Positions 1 to 9,614 of a stretch of DNA of 64,000 nt are shown here, piece after piece. Below the pieces are notes generated by a model. That model saw only the letters and a list, made by a program, of their open reading frames with translations. It was not told the DNA's origin and did no database searches. Each line of letters starts with the position of its first letter. The stretch's first letter is position 1. The position numbers and the translations under genes were made by a program. The stretch spans positions 62,001 through 126,000 of the forward strand of contig NZ_JAUSCJ010000036.1 in NCBI RefSeq assembly GCF_030651185.1. The letters run 5' to 3'. Source of the stretch: Phenylobacterium sp. (lineage in GTDB: Bacteria > Pseudomonadota > Alphaproteobacteria > Caulobacterales > Caulobacteraceae).

Positions 1-1
1 G

Positions 2-1126
2 CTGGTGGAGAAGCTGCCGGACATCAATCCCGATCCCCTGGACCTGCCCGACGGCCTGATGATCCGGCCGTCCATCGTCGCCATCTTCGACGCCATCGCC
101 CAGGAGATCATCCTGGTGACGACCGTGCGGCCCGACGCCCTGTCGGCCCAGGCCGCCTTCGACGCCGCCCAGGCGCGGCTGACCGGCGTGATGGCCGACT
201 TCCGCAAGCCCGCCCCGCCACTCGTCGGCGACGGCGTGGCCGAGCCCGACGCCTTCACCACCCCCGTCAGCCGCGAGGACTACCGGGCCATCGTGGCCAA
301 GGCGAAGGACTACATCCGGGCCGGCGACATCTTCCAGGTGGTGCCTAGCCACCGGTTCCGCGCGCCCTTCAGCCGCGACCCCTTCGCCCTCTACCGCTCC
401 CTGCGGCGGATGAACCCTTCGCCGTTCCTGTTCTATCTGAACTTCGGGGACTTCCAGCTGGCCGGCTCCTCACCGGAAATCCTGGTCCGCCTGAGGGACG
501 GCAAGATCACCATCCGCCCCATCGCCGGCACGCGGCCCCGTGGCGCGACGCCGGAGGAGGACCGCGCCCTGGAGGCCGAGCTGATCGCCGACCCCAAGGA
601 GCGGGCCGAGCACCTGATGCTGCTGGACCTGGGCCGCAACGATGTGGGCCGGGTGGCGATGCTGAACAAGCCCGGCGCCAACGAGCCGCCCAAGCCCTCC
701 AAAGGCTCCCACGTGCGGGTGACGGCGAGCTTCTTCGTGGAGCGCTACAGCCACGTCATGCACCTGGTCTCCAACGTCGAGGGCGACGCGCCCGAGGGGC
801 TCGACCCCGTGGACGTGTTAATGGCCGCCCTGCCGGCCGGCACGCTGTCGGGCGCCCCCAAGGTGCGGGCCATGCAGATCATCGATGAGCTGGAGCTGGA
901 GAAGCGCGGCATCGCCTATGCCGGCGCGGTGGGCTATTTCGGCGCTGACGGCTCGGTGGACACCTGCATCGTGCTGCGGACCGCCTGTTTCAAGGACGGG
1001 ATGATGTACGTCCAGGCTGGCGGCGGGGTGGTGGTCGATAGCGACGCCGACGCCGAATACGACGAGACCCTGCACAAGGCCCGCGCCCTGCGCCGGGCGG
1101 CCGAGGAAAGCTGGCGGTTCGTCTGA
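2..1126 (+). CDS. trpE: anthranilate synthase component I, 3' part
   Basis: Chorismate-binding large subunit of anthranilate synthase, which makes anthranilate from chorismate using ammonia delivered by TrpG; first step of tryptophan synthesis in the cytoplasm. The reading frame is already open at the window edge (a Leu codon at 2-4 precedes the first possible GTG), so the N-terminal part, including the tryptophan feedback site, lies outside. About 374 residues remain. Visible family blocks, in order, are SPEILVRL, IAGTRPRGAT, AEHLMLLDLGRNDVGRV, GTLSGAPKVRAMQIIDELE, AGAVGYFG and QAGGGVVVDSDADAEYDE, which form the chorismate/Mg site. It is followed by an antisense small ORF and then trpG on the same strand. 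Identity is very secure; only the start is missing. Confidence 0.97.
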   Translation: MVEKLPDINPDPLDLPDGLMIRPSIVAIFDAIAQEIILVTTVRPDALSAQAAFDAAQARLTGVMADFRKPAPPLVGDGVAEPDAFTTPVSREDYRAIVAKAKDYIRAGDIFQVVPSHRFRAPFSRDPFALYRSLRRMNPSPFLFYLNFGDFQLAGSSPEILVRLRDGKITIRPIAGTRPRGATPEEDRALEAELIADPKERAEHLMLLDLGRNDVGRVAMLNKPGANEPPKPSKGSHVRVTASFFVERYSHVMHLVSNVEGDAPEGLDPVDVLMAALPAGTLSGAPKVRAMQIIDELELEKRGIAYAGAVGYFGADGSVDTCIVLRTACFKDGMMYVQAGGGVVVDSDADAEYDETLHKARALRRAAEESWRFV

Positions 1127-1135
1127 GCCTGAGGG

Positions 1136-1339
1136 CTATTGCCGCTCGCCCTGCACCACGTGCTGGGTGATCACCGGCGGGGCGAGGATCATGGCGGTGG
1201 CCAGCATCAGCGCGGTCGAGGCCGCGAAGGCCGCGGCGCAGAGCACCGGCCACATGGATTCCTTGACCGCCGGGGTCGCCAGCAGCAGCCGGGCGCGGGC
1301 GATCTGGTCAGAGTCGAGGACGGAATCAGCGGTCGTCAT
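1136..1339 (-). CDS. small single-pass membrane protein of unknown function
   Basis: A 67-residue hypothetical protein lying antisense in the gap between trpE and trpG. It has a short polar N-terminus ([20 protein letters not shown]) and one strongly hydrophobic segment at about residues 29-51 containing [17 protein letters not shown], so a single inner-membrane helix is likely. I chose the ATG at 1339 over a GTG two codons upstream; neither has a good ribosome binding site. It ends only 9 bases from the trpE stop and faces it convergently. No family is recognised. It could be spurious, but it fills an otherwise unexplained gap inside the trp cluster and its composition looks like a real membrane protein rather than an Arg/Pro/Gly-rich shadow frame. 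Confidence 0.55.
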   Translation of the reverse strand: MTTADSVLDSDQIARARLLLATPAVKESMWPVLCAAAFAASTALMLATAMILAPPVITQHVVQGERQ

Positions 1340-1419
1340 GGCCACAGGGTCCGCCCAACTCGCACAGCATGCAATGCGTGGACTTGGCGCAGCAGCGCCT
1401 ACAGCCTAGATGGACACTC

Positions 1420-2010
1420 ATGATCCTGGTCATCGATAACTACGACAGCTTCACCTACAACCTCGTCCACTATCTGAACGAGCTGGGGGCGGAGACGCTC
1501 GTCTATCGCAACGACGCCATCACCGTCGACGAGGCCCTGGGCCTGAAGCCCGACGGGGTGCTGCTGTCGCCCGGCCCCTGCACCCCCAATGAGGCGGGTA
1601 TCTGCCTGGAGCTGATCGAGAAGGCTCCCGAAACCCTCCCCATCCTCGGGGTCTGCCTGGGCCATCAGTCCATCGGACAGGCCTTCGGCGGCGAGGTGGT
1701 GCGCGCCAAGGCCACCATGCACGGCAAGACCAGCCCGATGCATCACACCGGCAAGGGCGTATTCGCGGGCATGCCGCAGGACTTCACCGCCACGCGCTAT
1801 CACAGCCTGTCGGTGGCCCGGGAGACGATGCCCGACGTCCTGGAGATCACCGCCTGGACCGATGACGGCGAGGTCATGGGCTTCCAGCACAAGACCCGGC
1901 CCATCCACGGCGTGCAGTTCCACCCGGAATCCATCGCCACCGAGGGCGGCCATCACCTGCTGGCCAATTTCCTGGAACTGGCCGGCGTGCCGCGAAACGT
2001 GCCGGCCTGA
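1420..2010 (+). CDS. trpG: anthranilate synthase component II (glutamine amidotransferase)
   Basis: Class I glutamine amidotransferase subunit, 196 residues, which releases ammonia from glutamine for TrpE. The start is the ATG giving [16 protein letters not shown], the standard family N-terminus; the upstream in-frame extension does not look protein-like. The catalytic triad is visible as Cys79 in GVCLGHQ and His168/Glu170 in QFHPES, with the oxyanion-loop block [13 protein letters not shown] near residue 50. The stop codon overlaps the trpD start by one base (TGATG), indicating translational coupling in a trpG-D-C operon. The sequence [11 protein letters not shown] is typical of TrpG or the dual-use PabA/TrpG; the trp neighbours favour TrpG. 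Confidence 0.96.
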   Translation: MILVIDNYDSFTYNLVHYLNELGAETLVYRNDAITVDEALGLKPDGVLLSPGPCTPNEAGICLELIEKAPETLPILGVCLGHQSIGQAFGGEVVRAKATMHGKTSPMHHTGKGVFAGMPQDFTATRYHSLSVARETMPDVLEITAWTDDGEVMGFQHKTRPIHGVQFHPESIATEGGHHLLANFLELAGVPRNVPA

Positions 2011-3026
2011 TGTCGGACGCTTTCAAGCCGCTGCTGGGCCGCCTGGCCGATGGCCAGACCTTGTCGGACGAGGACGCCGGTGAGTTCTTCGCCGCCTGTC
2101 TGCGCGGGGAACCCTCCCCCGCCCAGGTGGCCGCCGCCATCACCGCCATGCGCATGCGCGGCGAGACGGTTGGCGAGATCACCGCCTGCGCCAAGGCCAT
2201 GCGCCGGGCCGCCGTGACGCTGAACCCGCCCTATGAGGTGATGGATGTCTGCGGCACGGGCGGCGACGGGCTGCACACGCTGAATATCTCCACCGCCGTG
2301 GGCTTCGTGGCCGCCGGCGGCGGGCTGAAGATCGCCAAGCACGGCAACCGGGCGCTGTCCTCACGATCAGGCACCGCCGATGTGCTCACCGAACTGGGGG
2401 TCGACATCAACGCCCCGGTCGAGCGCCAGATGACGGCGCTGGATGAGGCCGGCATCTGCTTCATGTTCGCCCAGGCGCACCACGGGGCCATGCGCCACGT
2501 CTCGCCGATCCGGGCCGAGCTGGGGTTCCGCACGGTGTTCAACCTGCTGGGGCCGCTGACCAATCCCGCCAACGCCAAGCGCCAGGTGATGGGGGTCTTC
2601 GCCGAACGCTGGGTCGAGCCCCTGGCCCGGGTGCTGGGGGCGCTCGGCTCCGAACGGGCCTGGGTGGTGCACGGCGGCGGCATGGACGAGATGACGACGA
2701 CCGGCGAGACCGTCGTGGCCGAATGGCGCGACGGCCAGGCGCGGATCTTCACCATCACGCCCGAGGCCGTGGGCCTGCCGCGCGCGGCCCTGGCCGACCT
2801 GACCGGCGGCGCGCCGGCGGAGAACGCCGCGGCCCTGCGCGCCCTGCTGGACGGGCAGACCGGCGCCTATCGCGACATCGTGCTGCTGAACGCCGCCGCC
2901 GCCTTCCTCGTGGGCGACAAGGTGGAGACCCTGCGCGACGGCATCGATCTGGCCCGCGCGGTGATAGACGACGGCCGCGCCAAGACGGCGCTGACCAAGC
3001 TCGCCGCCATCACCAGCGCCCCATGA
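2010..3026 (+). CDS. trpD: anthranilate phosphoribosyltransferase
   Basis: Transfers the phosphoribosyl group of PRPP to anthranilate, the second step of tryptophan synthesis. The protein is 338 residues, normal for the family. The N-terminal helical domain is followed by the PRPP/anthranilate signature [16 protein letters not shown] at about residues 77-92 and the [19 protein letters not shown] block near residue 110. The block [18 protein letters not shown] and the region around [16 protein letters not shown] complete the family. The start ATG overlaps the trpG stop by one base, and the stop overlaps the trpC ATG in an ATGA arrangement, so the three genes are clearly co-translated. Confidence 0.97.
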   Translation: MSDAFKPLLGRLADGQTLSDEDAGEFFAACLRGEPSPAQVAAAITAMRMRGETVGEITACAKAMRRAAVTLNPPYEVMDVCGTGGDGLHTLNISTAVGFVAAGGGLKIAKHGNRALSSRSGTADVLTELGVDINAPVERQMTALDEAGICFMFAQAHHGAMRHVSPIRAELGFRTVFNLLGPLTNPANAKRQVMGVFAERWVEPLARVLGALGSERAWVVHGGGMDEMTTTGETVVAEWRDGQARIFTITPEAVGLPRAALADLTGGAPAENAAALRALLDGQTGAYRDIVLLNAAAAFLVGDKVETLRDGIDLARAVIDDGRAKTALTKLAAITSAP

Positions 3027-3811
3027 GCGACATCCTCGACAAGATCGCCGCCTACAAGCGCGACGAGGTGGCCGAGCGCAAGACGCGGCGCACCGTGGCG
3101 CAGGTCGAGGCCGCGGCCGCGCAGGCCTCTCCGCCGCGCGGCTTCCGGGCCGCCCTGGAGCGGGCCCATGCGCCGGGGCGTCTGGCCCTGATCGCCGAGA
3201 TCAAGAAGGCCTCGCCCTCCAAGGGCCTGATCCGCGAGGACTTCGATCCGGCCTCGCTGGGCAAGGCCTACGAGGCCGGCGGCGCGGCCTGCCTGTCGGT
3301 GCTGACCGACACCCCGAGCTTCCAGGGCGCCGACAGCTTCCTGACCGCCGCCCGCGAGGCCTGCGCCCTGCCCTGTCTGCGCAAGGAGTTCCTGGTGGAC
3401 CCCTGGCAGGTGGCCGAATCCCGGGCCCTGGGCGCCGACGCCATCCTGGTGATCATGGCCATGGTCGATGATTCCGTGGCCCGCGAGCTGATGGCGCAGG
3501 CCGCCCGATTCGGCATGGACGCCCTGGTGGAGGTCCACGACGAGGCCGAGATGGCCCGCGCCGGTGACCTGGGCGCGACCCTGGTGGGGGTGAACAACCG
3601 CGACCTGCGCAGCTTCAGCATCGACCTGGCCATCACCGAGCGGCTGGCGGCCTTGGCGCCCGCAAACGCCTTGCTGGTAACGGAAAGCGGCATCTTCACC
3701 GCCGCCGACGCCGCGCGGCTTGAGCGGTCCGGCGCCTCGGCGATGCTGGTGGGCGAAAGTCTGATGCGGCAGGCCGATGTGGCCGTGGGGGCGCGGGCTT
3801 TGCTGGCCTGA
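3023..3811 (+). CDS. trpC: indole-3-glycerol phosphate synthase
   Basis: TIM-barrel enzyme converting carboxyphenylamino-deoxyribulose 5-phosphate to indole-3-glycerol phosphate; 262 residues, monofunctional (no fused TrpF). The start [20 protein letters not shown] lies in a 4-bp overlap with trpD. Visible active-site blocks are [15 protein letters not shown] (catalytic Lys strand), [36 protein letters not shown], and TESGI near the C-terminus. It is the last gene of the trpG-D-C run; about 80 bases later comes the lexA regulatory region. trpA, trpB and trpF are not in the window. Confidence 0.97.
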   Translation: MSDILDKIAAYKRDEVAERKTRRTVAQVEAAAAQASPPRGFRAALERAHAPGRLALIAEIKKASPSKGLIREDFDPASLGKAYEAGGAACLSVLTDTPSFQGADSFLTAAREACALPCLRKEFLVDPWQVAESRALGADAILVIMAMVDDSVARELMAQAARFGMDALVEVHDEAEMARAGDLGATLVGVNNRDLRSFSIDLAITERLAALAPANALLVTESGIFTAADAARLERSGASAMLVGESLMRQADVAVGARALLA

Positions 3812-3822
3812 CTGGCGTCAAC

Positions 3823-3851
3823 TTGACATTAACGAAGAACGCCTAGAGAAC
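3823..3851 (+). promoter_or_regulatory. lexA promoter with perfect SOS (LexA) box
   Basis: A TTGACA -35 hexamer at 3823-3828 is followed after 12 bases by GCCTAGA, which resembles the Caulobacter-type -10 element (GCTANA). The same seven bases are the spacer of GAAC-N7-GAAC at 3837-3851, the reverse-complement form of the alphaproteobacterial LexA operator GTTC-N7-GTTC. The operator therefore straddles the -10 element 45 bases before the lexA ATG, as expected for autorepression. A weaker half-matching GTTC-N7-GCTC lies at 3873-3887. Confidence 0.85.
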
Positions 3852-3895
3852 ATCGAGCAAGGTTTCTGCTTTGTTCTTCAAGGGCTCGTCGTCCA

Positions 3896-4591
3896 ATGCT
3901 CACTCGTAAACAGCACGAATTGCTCATGTTCATTCATGAGCGGATCAAGGAGAGCGGCGTCTCGCCCTCCTTCGACGAGATGAAGGAGGCGCTGGACCTG
4001 GCGTCCAAGTCCGGCATCCACCGCCTGATCACGGCGCTGGAGGAACGCGGCTTCCTGCGCCGCCTGCCGCACCGGGCGCGCGCCCTGGAGGTCGTGAAGC
4101 TGCCGCAGCAGGCCACCACCTCGTCGCCGCCCAAGGGTCGCGCGCCCTTCAAGCCGCAGCTTGTCGAGGCCGGCGCCGCTCAGCCGGCGATGAACGCCGC
4201 CAACGACACCCGCGAGATCTCCATCCTCGGCAAGATCGCCGCGGGCACGCCCATCGAGGCGATCCAGCAGGAACGTGACCGCATGCACGTGCCCGAGAGC
4301 ATGCTGGGCGCGGGCGAGCACTTCGCCCTGGAGGTCCAGGGGGACTCGATGATCAACGCCGGCATCCTGGACGGCGACTATGTGGTGATCCGCAAGACCG
4401 ACACCGCCACCTCCGGCGAGATTGTCGTGGCCCTGGTGATGGGCGAGGAAGCCACCCTCAAGCGCCTGCGCAAGAAGGGGGCCTCCATCGCCCTGGAGGC
4501 CGCCAACCCCGCCTACGAAACCCGCATCTTCGGCCCCGATCAGGTCCAGGTGCAGGGCCGCCTCGTCGGCCTGATCCGCAAGTACCACTAG
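3896..4591 (+). CDS. lexA: SOS transcriptional repressor LexA
   Basis: Self-cleaving repressor of DNA-repair genes, 231 residues, the length usual for alphaproteobacteria. An N-terminal winged helix-turn-helix (residues 1-70, starting [17 protein letters not shown]) is joined by a linker of about 30 residues to the S24 peptidase/cleavage domain. The scissile Ala116-Gly117 bond sits in [12 protein letters not shown]; the catalytic dyad is Ser151 in [11 protein letters not shown] and Lys189 in EATLKRL. An SOS box lies on its own promoter, so it is autoregulated; a second perfect box occurs at 28188 in front of a sidA-like gene and dnaE. It converges on comEC with only 6 bases between the stops. 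Confidence 0.97.
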   Translation: MLTRKQHELLMFIHERIKESGVSPSFDEMKEALDLASKSGIHRLITALEERGFLRRLPHRARALEVVKLPQQATTSSPPKGRAPFKPQLVEAGAAQPAMNAANDTREISILGKIAAGTPIEAIQQERDRMHVPESMLGAGEHFALEVQGDSMINAGILDGDYVVIRKTDTATSGEIVVALVMGEEATLKRLRKKGASIALEAANPAYETRIFGPDQVQVQGRLVGLIRKYH

Positions 4592-4597
4592 GCGCCC

Positions 4598-6793
4598 TCA
4601 GCGGGCCTGATCGGCGATCACACCGCCGGTCCAGGGCCGCTGGCCGCGCAGGCTCTGGGCCCAGACGATCCGCCAGCCGGAGGCCGTCCGGTAAAGCTCG
4701 GCCGAACCGCCCCGGGCGAAGTCGTCCTCGGTGAGCAACAGGGCCTGCGGGCAATCGGCGGCCGTGGCCGCGCCGCGCACCACAACCACCTCGGCGTCCT
4801 GGCAGAACAGCGGCAGCTTCCTCTCGATGGTGGAAGCCCGGCGGGTGAAGACGGCGGCCACGCGGGGCGATGCCCCCGCGCGGGGCGTGCACGACCAGCG
4901 GTCACAGTCATAAAGGGCGTCGCGGGACGCAAGGCCTTCGGCGGCGGGCTCCAGCCCCCGGCGGCGCGCCCAGAGCTCGGCCCCGAACAGCTTCACGTCC
5001 GGCCGGAAGAGAATGGCCTGCCGGCCCTGCCGCACCGCCAGGGTCGACCCGTCGGCGGCGATCCAGAGGTCGGGGGTCGGCGGGCGCGGGGTCAGGCTGA
5101 CCGCCAGGGCGAAGGGCAGGCCCAGCCAGCGCAGCGGCCCCTTCCAGAGGCAGAGCCAGAGGATTCCCAGGAAGGCGACGGCCAGGGTCCAGCCTGGCGC
5201 GCTGGCGATGATCAGCTGGGCGCCCGGCATGCCCGAGGCCTTGAGGGCGATCAGGTTCATGGTGTCGATGGCGACGCCGGCGGCCCGCAGCGGCCAGTCT
5301 CCCAGGCCGAACGGAGCCAGGATCGCGCCCAGGGCCAGGGCCGGCATCATCAGGAAGGACGAGATCGGCGCCACCAGCAGGTTGGCGATCAGGCCGAAGG
5401 TGGAGACCCGGTTGAAGTGCTGCAGGGCGAAGGGCCCGGTGGCCATGCCCGCCACGAAACTCGCCGCCAGGCTGGCGCCGAGCCAGGTTCCCACGCCCTG
5501 GGCGGCGCGGATCGGCCAGGGCGTGTTGATCTCGCGAATCGGGCGCGGCCAGAGCTCGGCCAGGGCCACCAGGGCCGTGGTCGCGGCGAAGGACATCTGG
5601 AAACCGGGCGCGGCCACCGCCTCGGGCTGGAGGGCCAGGATCACCAGGGCGGCGATGGCCAGGGTGTGCAGGCTGATGGCCCGGCGATCCACCAGGATGG
5701 CCGCGAAGGCCGCCGACGCAGTGATCGCCGCCCGTTCCGCCGGCGGGGGCGCGCCGGACAACACCAGATAGCCGAGCACGGCGGCCAGGCCGAACAGGGC
5801 GGCCATCTTCTTGCTGGAGACCCGCAGGGCCAGCCACGGCCAGGCGGCGATCAGCAGGCGGACACCGGCGAAGGCGAAGCCCCCGACGATGGCCATGTGC
5901 AGCCCCGAGATCGAGATGATGTGGGCCAGGCCCGAGGCCCGCAGGGCCTCTACCTGCTCGCGCGGCACGAAGGCCTCGTGGCCGGTGACCATCGCCGCGG
6001 CCAGGCCGCCGCTCTCGACCCCCATCTCGTCGACGATCTTGCGCGCCAAAGCCCAGCGCGCGGCGTTGATCCGCATGACCAGAGCCAGTCGCCACGGAGG
6101 TGGTTCCGCGAAAATCTCTCGGGGTTGGGTCAGGGCGAAGCCGACGCCGCCGATGCCATCGAAGAAGGCGTCGCGGGCGAAGTCGTAGGAGCCGGGGCTG
6201 GCGGGGGGCGGTGGCGGGTTGAGCATGCCCCGCACACGGATGGCGGTTCCAGGCGGAGGCAGCGGCGTGTCGGGCTGCAGGGTCATGCGGGCGCGGATCG
6301 GCGTGGCCTCGGGCGCCAGGCCGCTGACCCGGATGGGCGCCAGCAACAGGCGCGGTCCGCCCTGGCCAGGATTGGCGATGTCGACCACCAGGGCGTCCAC
6401 CGTCTGCATCCCCTCGCCAGCAGGGGCGATCGGCGCGCGCACCTGCTCGGTGCGCAACTTGCCGGCCGCGAACCCGGCCAGGGCGAAGGCGACGAGGGTC
6501 AGGGCGATGGCCAGGACGCGCCCGCCGCCCCAACGGGTGCGGATCAGCAGCAAGGCCCCGGCCAGGCCCAGGGTGGCGATGGCGACAACCGCGATCGGCT
6601 CGCGCGGCAGGGCGAGATAGGCCGCCGCGCCACAGCCGAAGGCGACCGGAGTCCACAGGCTGAGGCGGTCGGCCTGGGCCGCCGCCTGGGCGCGCAACCA
6701 TAGCAGGGCGTCGGCGGCGCTAGGAAGCTTGCGGACGGGCGTGTTAAGAGGCGCCGCGATTGCGTCGGCCTCCGCCGGCGCCGCCTCACCCAC
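4598..6793 (-). CDS. comEC: ComEC/Rec2-family DNA-uptake channel protein
   Basis: Polytopic inner-membrane protein related to the channel that moves single-stranded DNA into the cytoplasm during natural transformation. From the GTG at 6793 it is 731 residues. N-terminal membrane segments and a soluble beta-rich region (around residues 90-190, DUF4131-like) precede the long hydrophobic Competence domain, which contains SGLAHIISISGLHMAIVGG, LSGAPPPAERAAITAS and PGFQMSFAATTAL. The C-terminal part after LTPRPPTPDLW shows no HxHxDH motif, so an active metallo-beta-lactamase domain appears to be missing or degenerate. A longer start at 6850 would overlap gltX head to head, which I consider unlikely. 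Its function in transformation is inferred from the family only. Confidence 0.85.
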   Translation of the reverse strand: MGEAAPAEADAIAAPLNTPVRKLPSAADALLWLRAQAAAQADRLSLWTPVAFGCGAAAYLALPREPIAVVAIATLGLAGALLLIRTRWGGGRVLAIALTLVAFALAGFAAGKLRTEQVRAPIAPAGEGMQTVDALVVDIANPGQGGPRLLLAPIRVSGLAPEATPIRARMTLQPDTPLPPPGTAIRVRGMLNPPPPPASPGSYDFARDAFFDGIGGVGFALTQPREIFAEPPPWRLALVMRINAARWALARKIVDEMGVESGGLAAAMVTGHEAFVPREQVEALRASGLAHIISISGLHMAIVGGFAFAGVRLLIAAWPWLALRVSSKKMAALFGLAAVLGYLVLSGAPPPAERAAITASAAFAAILVDRRAISLHTLAIAALVILALQPEAVAAPGFQMSFAATTALVALAELWPRPIREINTPWPIRAAQGVGTWLGASLAASFVAGMATGPFALQHFNRVSTFGLIANLLVAPISSFLMMPALALGAILAPFGLGDWPLRAAGVAIDTMNLIALKASGMPGAQLIIASAPGWTLAVAFLGILWLCLWKGPLRWLGLPFALAVSLTPRPPTPDLWIAADGSTLAVRQGRQAILFRPDVKLFGAELWARRRGLEPAAEGLASRDALYDCDRWSCTPRAGASPRVAAVFTRRASTIERKLPLFCQDAEVVVVRGAATAADCPQALLLTEDDFARGGSAELYRTASGWRIVWAQSLRGQRPWTGGVIADQAR

Positions 6794-6806
6794 AGTCCCG
6801 AGATCG

Positions 6807-8210
6807 ATGTCCGACCGCCCCGTCGTCACCCGTATCGCCCCCTCGCCCACCGGCTACATGCATATTGGCACGGCCCGCACGGCCTTGTTCAACTGGCTTT
6901 ACGCCAAGCGCATGGGCGGCAAGTTCCTGCTGCGGATCGAGGACACCGATCGCGAGCGCTCCACCCTGCCCGCCGTCCAGGCGATTTTCGACGGCATGAG
7001 CTGGCTGGGCATGACGCCGGACGAGGAGCCGGTGTTCCAGGCCGCCCGTGCCGACCGCCATGTGCTGGCCGCGCAGGCCCTGCTGGCCAAGGGCCGCGCC
7101 TATCGCGACTACATGACCGCCGAGGAACTGACCGCCGAGCGCGAGATCGCTCGAGCCGAGGGGCGCGCGGTGCGCTCGCCCTGGCGCGACCAGGACGCCA
7201 ATTTCAACGACCGGCCGTTCGTCGTCCGCTTCAAGGGCCCGCACGAGGGCGAGACCGTCATCCACGACCTGGTGAAGGGCGACGTCACCTTCAAGAACAA
7301 GGACCTGGATGATCTGATCATCCTGCGGACCGACGGCACGCCGACCTACAACCTCGCGGTCATCGTCGATGACCACGAGATGGGCGTCACCCACGTGATC
7401 CGCGGCGACGACCACCTGAACAACGCCGCCCGCCAGACCCTGATCTATGAGGCGCTGGGCTGGGAGGTTCCGATCTGGGCCCACCTGCCGATGATCCACG
7501 GTCCGGACGGCGCGAAACTGTCCAAGCGTCACGGCGCCCAGGCGGTGAGCGAGTTCGACGACATGGGCTACCTGCCCGAGGCCATGCGCAACTACCTGGC
7601 GCGCCTCGGCTGGGGCCACGGCGACGACGAGATCTTCAGCGACGAACAGGCCCAGGCCTGGTTCGACGTCTCCGACGTGGTCAGCGCCCCGGCGCGCCTG
7701 GACTGGGCCAAGCTGAACCACATCAACAATCACTATCTGCGGCTTGCGGACATCGACCGGCTGGTGAGCCTGACGGAACGAGTGCTGAAGAGCCGGGGCG
7801 AGCCCCCGCGCGACGCCGACGCCGCCATTCTGCATCGCACCATTCCCCTGGTCCGCGACGGCGCCAAGACCCTGCTGGAGCTGGCTGACGCGGTGATGTT
7901 CGCCTTGAAGCAGCGCCCCCTGGCGTTGCCGGAAAAGGTGGTCGGGATGCTGACCGACGAGACTCGTGGTCGGCTAACCCGATTGCGTGAGACCCTGGCC
8001 GGTCAGGCCGATTGGGACGTCTCCGCGCTGGAGGCCGCGCTGCGCGGCTTCGCCGAAAGCGAGGGCGTGGGCCTTGGAAAGATCGGCCCGGCCTTACGTG
8101 GCGTCCTGTCAGGCGGCGCACCGGCGCCCGATCTGGCCGGCGCCCTGGTAAGCCTCGGAAAAGCGGAAAGTCTCGGCAGGCTTGATGACGCCCTTTCGCC
8201 CGCAGCGTAA
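6807..8210 (+). CDS. gltX: glutamyl-tRNA synthetase
   Basis: Class I aminoacyl-tRNA synthetase charging tRNA-Glu, 467 residues. I chose the ATG giving [20 protein letters not shown] because it starts just before the conserved APSPTG/HIGT (HIGH-type) motif; in-frame sequence further upstream is antisense to comEC. The second ATP motif is KLSKRHG in the block [17 protein letters not shown]. Rossmann-fold, stem-contact and C-terminal helical anticodon-binding regions are all present. The gene starts only 13 bases from the proposed comEC start, so the two divergent promoters must lie inside the opposite coding regions. Alphaproteobacteria often have two GltX-like enzymes, one possibly charging tRNA-Gln; which this is cannot be told here. 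Confidence 0.95.
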   Translation: MSDRPVVTRIAPSPTGYMHIGTARTALFNWLYAKRMGGKFLLRIEDTDRERSTLPAVQAIFDGMSWLGMTPDEEPVFQAARADRHVLAAQALLAKGRAYRDYMTAEELTAEREIARAEGRAVRSPWRDQDANFNDRPFVVRFKGPHEGETVIHDLVKGDVTFKNKDLDDLIILRTDGTPTYNLAVIVDDHEMGVTHVIRGDDHLNNAARQTLIYEALGWEVPIWAHLPMIHGPDGAKLSKRHGAQAVSEFDDMGYLPEAMRNYLARLGWGHGDDEIFSDEQAQAWFDVSDVVSAPARLDWAKLNHINNHYLRLADIDRLVSLTERVLKSRGEPPRDADAAILHRTIPLVRDGAKTLLELADAVMFALKQRPLALPEKVVGMLTDETRGRLTRLRETLAGQADWDVSALEAALRGFAESEGVGLGKIGPALRGVLSGGAPAPDLAGALVSLGKAESLGRLDDALSPAA

Positions 8211-8266
8211 GGCGGTATAAGGCTCGCCAAACAGACGTTTTGTTCCAGACATGCAAAGGGGATGGC

Positions 8267-9547
8267 ATGGCCGACACGGCGAAAATGAGCATCGGTGAAA
8301 AGACCGTTGAACTCCCGATTCTGAAGGGCGTCGACGGCCCCGATGTCGTTGATATCCGCAAGCTCTACGCCGAGGCCGACGTCTTCACCTACGACCCGGG
8401 CTTCACCTCGACGGCGTCCTGCGAAAGCAAGATCACCTTCATCGACGGCGACGCGGGCATCTTGCTGCACCGCGGCTATCCGATCGACCAGCTGGCCGAG
8501 AAGTCCAGCTTCCTCGAGGTCTGCTATCTGCTGCTGCACGGCGAACTGCCGAGCGCCGCCGAGGCCGAGGAGTTCGAGAAGACCATCACCTACCACACGA
8601 TGCTGCACGAGCAGTTCGACCGGTTCTTCCAGGGCTTCCGGCGCGACGCCCACCCGATGGCGATCATGGTCGGCGCCGTGGGCGCGCTCTCGGCCTTCTA
8701 TCACGACAGCACCAACGTCGAGGATCCGCAGCAGCGGATGATCTCGTCGCACCGGCTGATCGCCAAGATGCCGACCATCGCGGCGCGGGCCTTCAAGTAC
8801 TTCCGTGGCCAGCCGTTCGTGCATCCGCGCAACGACCTGTCCTACGCCGAGAACTTCCTGCGCATGTGCTTCTCGGTGCCGGCCGAGGATTGGGTCCCGA
8901 ACCCGGTGCTGACGCGCGCCATGGACCGGATCTTCATCCTGCACGCCGACCACGAGCAGAACGCCTCCACCTCGACCGTGCGTCTCGCCGGTTCGTCGGG
9001 CGCCAATCCGTTCGCCTGCATCGCGGCCGGCATCGCCTGCCTCTGGGGCCCCAGCCACGGCGGCGCGAACGAAGAAGCGCTGAACATGCTCAAGGAAATC
9101 GGCACCGTCGATCGCATCCCTGAGTACGTCCAGGGCGTGAAGGACCGCCGCTACCGCCTGATGGGCTTCGGTCACCGCGTCTACAAGAACTACGACCCCC
9201 GCGCGACGGTGATGCAGAAGACCTGCCACGAGGTCCTCGCCGAGGTCGGCAACTCAGACGACCCGCTGCTGAAGGTGGCCATCGAGCTGGAGCGCATCGC
9301 TCTGTCCGATCCCTACTTCATCGAGCGCAAGCTGTACCCCAACGTCGACTTCTACTCCGGCATCACCCTGCGCGCCCTGGGCTTCCCGCCCGAGATGTTC
9401 ACCGTGCTGTTCGCCGTCGCCCGCACCGTGGGCTGGATCGCGCAGTGGAAGGAAATGATCGAGGATCCGTTGCAGAAGATCGGCCGTCCGCGCCAGATCT
9501 ACACCGGCTCCCCGGCTCGGGACTACACGGCGATCAGCACCCGCTAA
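8267..9547 (+). CDS. gltA: citrate synthase
   Basis: Condenses acetyl-CoA and oxaloacetate to citrate at the entry of the TCA cycle; 426 residues, a typical Gram-negative hexameric type. The start [18 protein letters not shown] follows an AAAGGGGA ribosome-binding site at 8255-8262. Conserved features include [35 protein letters not shown], the substrate-binding His in [10 protein letters not shown] and the catalytic region [15 protein letters not shown]; the C-terminus has [11 protein letters not shown] hairpin with a T-run follows directly, so it probably ends a gltX-gltA unit. It is convergent with lpxB. Confidence 0.97.
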   Translation: MADTAKMSIGEKTVELPILKGVDGPDVVDIRKLYAEADVFTYDPGFTSTASCESKITFIDGDAGILLHRGYPIDQLAEKSSFLEVCYLLLHGELPSAAEAEEFEKTITYHTMLHEQFDRFFQGFRRDAHPMAIMVGAVGALSAFYHDSTNVEDPQQRMISSHRLIAKMPTIAARAFKYFRGQPFVHPRNDLSYAENFLRMCFSVPAEDWVPNPVLTRAMDRIFILHADHEQNASTSTVRLAGSSGANPFACIAAGIACLWGPSHGGANEEALNMLKEIGTVDRIPEYVQGVKDRRYRLMGFGHRVYKNYDPRATVMQKTCHEVLAEVGNSDDPLLKVAIELERIALSDPYFIERKLYPNVDFYSGITLRALGFPPEMFTVLFAVARTVGWIAQWKEMIEDPLQKIGRPRQIYTGSPARDYTAISTR

Positions 9548-9574
9548 GCGCGCTCGTCGCCAGACTGCAAGATC

Positions 9575-9609
9575 ATCCGCCGCGCCCTCGGGTTCGGCGG
9601 ATTTTCTTT
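9575..9609 (+). terminator. rho-independent terminator of gltA
   Basis: ATCCGCCG at 9575-9582 pairs with CGGCGGAT at 9595-9602 around a 12-base loop, followed by TTTTCTTT. It lies 28 bases after the gltA stop in the short gap before the convergent lpxB stop. Confidence 0.75.
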
Positions 9610-9614
9610 GCGCG

